Shown: one piece after another, positions 36,879 to 38,018 of the stretch | How the letters are laid out: each line of letters opens with the position of its first letter | Position numbering within the stretch: the first letter of the stretch is position 1 | The notes under the pieces: model-generated | Databases searched by the model: none | The model's input: the letters and a program-made list of their open reading frames with translations, nothing else | What the model was told of the DNA's origin: nothing | Program-made: the position numbers and the translations under genes | Origin: a virus | Reading direction: 5' to 3' (one strand) | IMG/VR virus record: IMGVR_UViG_3300010397_000038 | Coordinates: 1-38,018 of that record | Length of the DNA: 38,018 nucleotides

Positions 36879-37511
36879 CTATCTTGCTCTTCTTTTAGAC
36901 TGCCTCCATGCAGCGAATTCAGAATCGGTCATATTCATCACATCAACAGCTTCATTCAATGCAGCAGCTTTAGGAACACTCGAAGGAGCGTGAGGCGCTT
37001 CTTTTTTAGATTGAGAAGCCTGTCTAATCTGCTGCTGTTGTTTTGGTGTCAATGCTTCCATAAGGGTATATGCCTCTTCATAGCGGTTCGATGCTGAGCT
37101 AATCGCCGATGCAAGATTAGGTCTTTGTTTTAAAAATTGAGGTAAAAACTCATTCACTCTTTCGTATTTTTCAGGATTGTTTTTGATCCATTGCTTCTCT
37201 TCGACAATGCGAACAATTTCCTCCTGAGAACGTGTCAAATCTTCCCGTGTAGCAGATTCATAACGTGAATTATCATCTTCAGCAGGTTTAGGAGCGGCTA
37301 CTTGAGCATTGCGCTGCTTTTCCCACTGAAGCTCTAATTCAAGTTCACGCTTCTTCTCTCTCAGCTTTTGGAGAGCAGAAAGTGGAACCATGGTTTTTTC
37401 AGGAACTGCTTCCTGTTCGTTATGCTCTTGAGCTTCTGTTTCAACAGATTCATGTTGATCCATGATTTGCTCAATCGGCTCTGCTTGAGGCTCTACGGCT
37501 TCCTCATTCAT
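36879..37511 (-). CDS. Scaffolding protein (likely)
   Basis: A 210-residue, acidic/basic, mainly helical protein: an acidic N-terminus (EEAVEPQAEPIEQIMDQHES), a coiled coil (LQKLREKKRELELELQWEKQ), and a basic C-terminal tail (SEFAAWRQSKRRAR). P22 scaffold gp8 also has a coiled-coil middle and a basic C-terminal coat-binding helix. It sits directly before the capsid gene (15-base gap). Shorter than P22 gp8 (303), but position and layout fit. Confidence 0.75.
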   Translation of the reverse strand: MNEEAVEPQAEPIEQIMDQHESVETEAQEHNEQEAVPEKTMVPLSALQKLREKKRELELELQWEKQRNAQVAAPKPAEDDNSRYESATREDLTRSQEEIVRIVEEKQWIKNNPEKYERVNEFLPQFLKQRPNLASAISSASNRYEEAYTLMEALTPKQQQQIRQASQSKKEAPHAPSSVPKAAALNEAVDVMNMTDSEFAAWRQSKRRAR

Positions 37512-37543
37512 ATTTACTCCGTGTTTATAGCTTAGGAATCCCC

Positions 37544-37927
37544 CTAAGAAGGCATTGCACCCTTTGCTTGAAGGTAGGCCACACCTTTTGTGTTGAAATC
37601 GACTTTTAGCTTTTTGTCTTTACATCGTGTTACCATCCACAGCAGCTCACAAATCCCTTTCTTATTACTTACCCAAAAAACCATCTGATTGGATGTGAAA
37701 GGGGGTAAGCGAAATGTGATGACTGGCTTGCTGATAACGAATTGAGATCCATCTAACTGATCAAATTTAGCGTGCAAGGTTAGATAATAGTTCTGATCAA
37801 TGTGTTGATGAGCTAAAACAGCTTTATCAATGACATCATCAATTACCTTTTTCAAAGCTAGCTTCTCATCGACGAATTGTCTTGGAAGCATTAAACCGCT
37901 TTGAGGATCTTGCAGTAAATTCGTCAT
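37544..37927 (-). CDS. Small virion-operon protein, unknown
   Basis: A 127-residue protein starting at ATG 37927, inside the terminal repeat, so the true molecule continues from base 32 of this window. Sequence is mixed helical/beta (LQDPQSGLMLPRQFVDEKLA, VISKPVITFRLPPF, FWVSNKKGICELL). It lies 32 bases before the scaffold. No family recognised. Confidence 0.65.
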   Translation of the reverse strand: MTNLLQDPQSGLMLPRQFVDEKLALKKVIDDVIDKAVLAHQHIDQNYYLTLHAKFDQLDGSQFVISKPVITFRLPPFTSNQMVFWVSNKKGICELLWMVTRCKDKKLKVDFNTKGVAYLQAKGAMPS

Positions 37928-38018
37928 CCGTTACATCCCACTCATTCCGCGTAAAGAGTCTTGTTGTGTTTGAGCTTTCTGAAGCAGTTTATTCGCCCTG
38001 CGCTGATCGGCGTTCATA
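37896..38018. repeat. Terminal direct repeat, right copy (circularity overlap)
   Basis: Identical to 1-123. It includes the start of the gene at 37544-37927 and a fragment of the gene at 36-242. Counting it once gives a circle of 37,895 bases. Confidence 0.93.

Overview
The window is one complete circular genome. Bases 1-123 are repeated exactly at 37896-38018, so the unit is about 37,895 bp and genes run through the junction (the gene starting at 37927 continues the operon that leaves the window at base 36). The content is a tailed phage with P22-like (podovirus) virion-gene order, plus plasmid functions: a ParA-type ATPase followed by a ribbon-helix-helix protein, a small serine recombinase and an initiator-like gene carrying internal iterons. 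No tyrosine integrase is visible. The best reading is a temperate phage-plasmid. The host is unknown. A lipobox protein, two proteins with Sec signal peptides, sigma70-like promoters and the P22-like virion suggest a diderm bacterium, but this is weak inference.

Layout. (1) 4883 leftwards through base 1, then 37927 leftwards to 18607, minus strand: the virion operon. Order: two small ORFs, small terminase, large terminase, portal, two small proteins, scaffold, major capsid protein, a run of head-completion/connector proteins, a sigma-like protein and small basic proteins, a P22 gp10-like protein, three putative ejection proteins (gp7/gp20/gp16-like positions), then two long repetitive tail fibres with accessory proteins. 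(2) 5113-11990, plus strand: the partition pair, then accessory genes (zinc-binding protein, metallophosphoesterase, Lar-like protein, an RNA polymerase alpha-CTD-like protein), small membrane/secreted proteins and a serine recombinase. (3) 15538-12001, minus strand: Cro/C1-type repressor, two small proteins, replication initiator, SSB-like protein and RusA-like resolvase. (4) 15657-18606, plus strand: small early genes, then an ERF annealing protein, a phage protein of unknown role and a YqaJ exonuclease.

The main find is in the major capsid gene. Two in-frame halves (36863-36444 and 36074-35562) are separated by a 369-base insert with the hallmarks of a group I self-splicing intron: a 7-bp P1 with a U.G pair exactly at the 5' splice site, P3, P7 and P8 pairings in the right order, a terminal G, and an exon join that gives a continuous 310-residue N4-gp56-like capsid protein. 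The intron holds a 63-codon ORF with no recognisable homing-endonuclease motif that runs across the catalytic core.

Other structure outside the genes: a plus-strand RNA candidate with a strong terminator lying opposite the leader of the replication gene (possible antisense copy-number RNA); seven exact copies of a 10-mer inside the replication gene (lambda O-like iterons); three separate clusters of GTATG/CATAC/TGTAC repeats near the partition genes and upstream of the recombination operon (candidate centromere/operator sites); and several long dyads next to promoters. No endolysin or holin can be recognised, although the genome appears complete.
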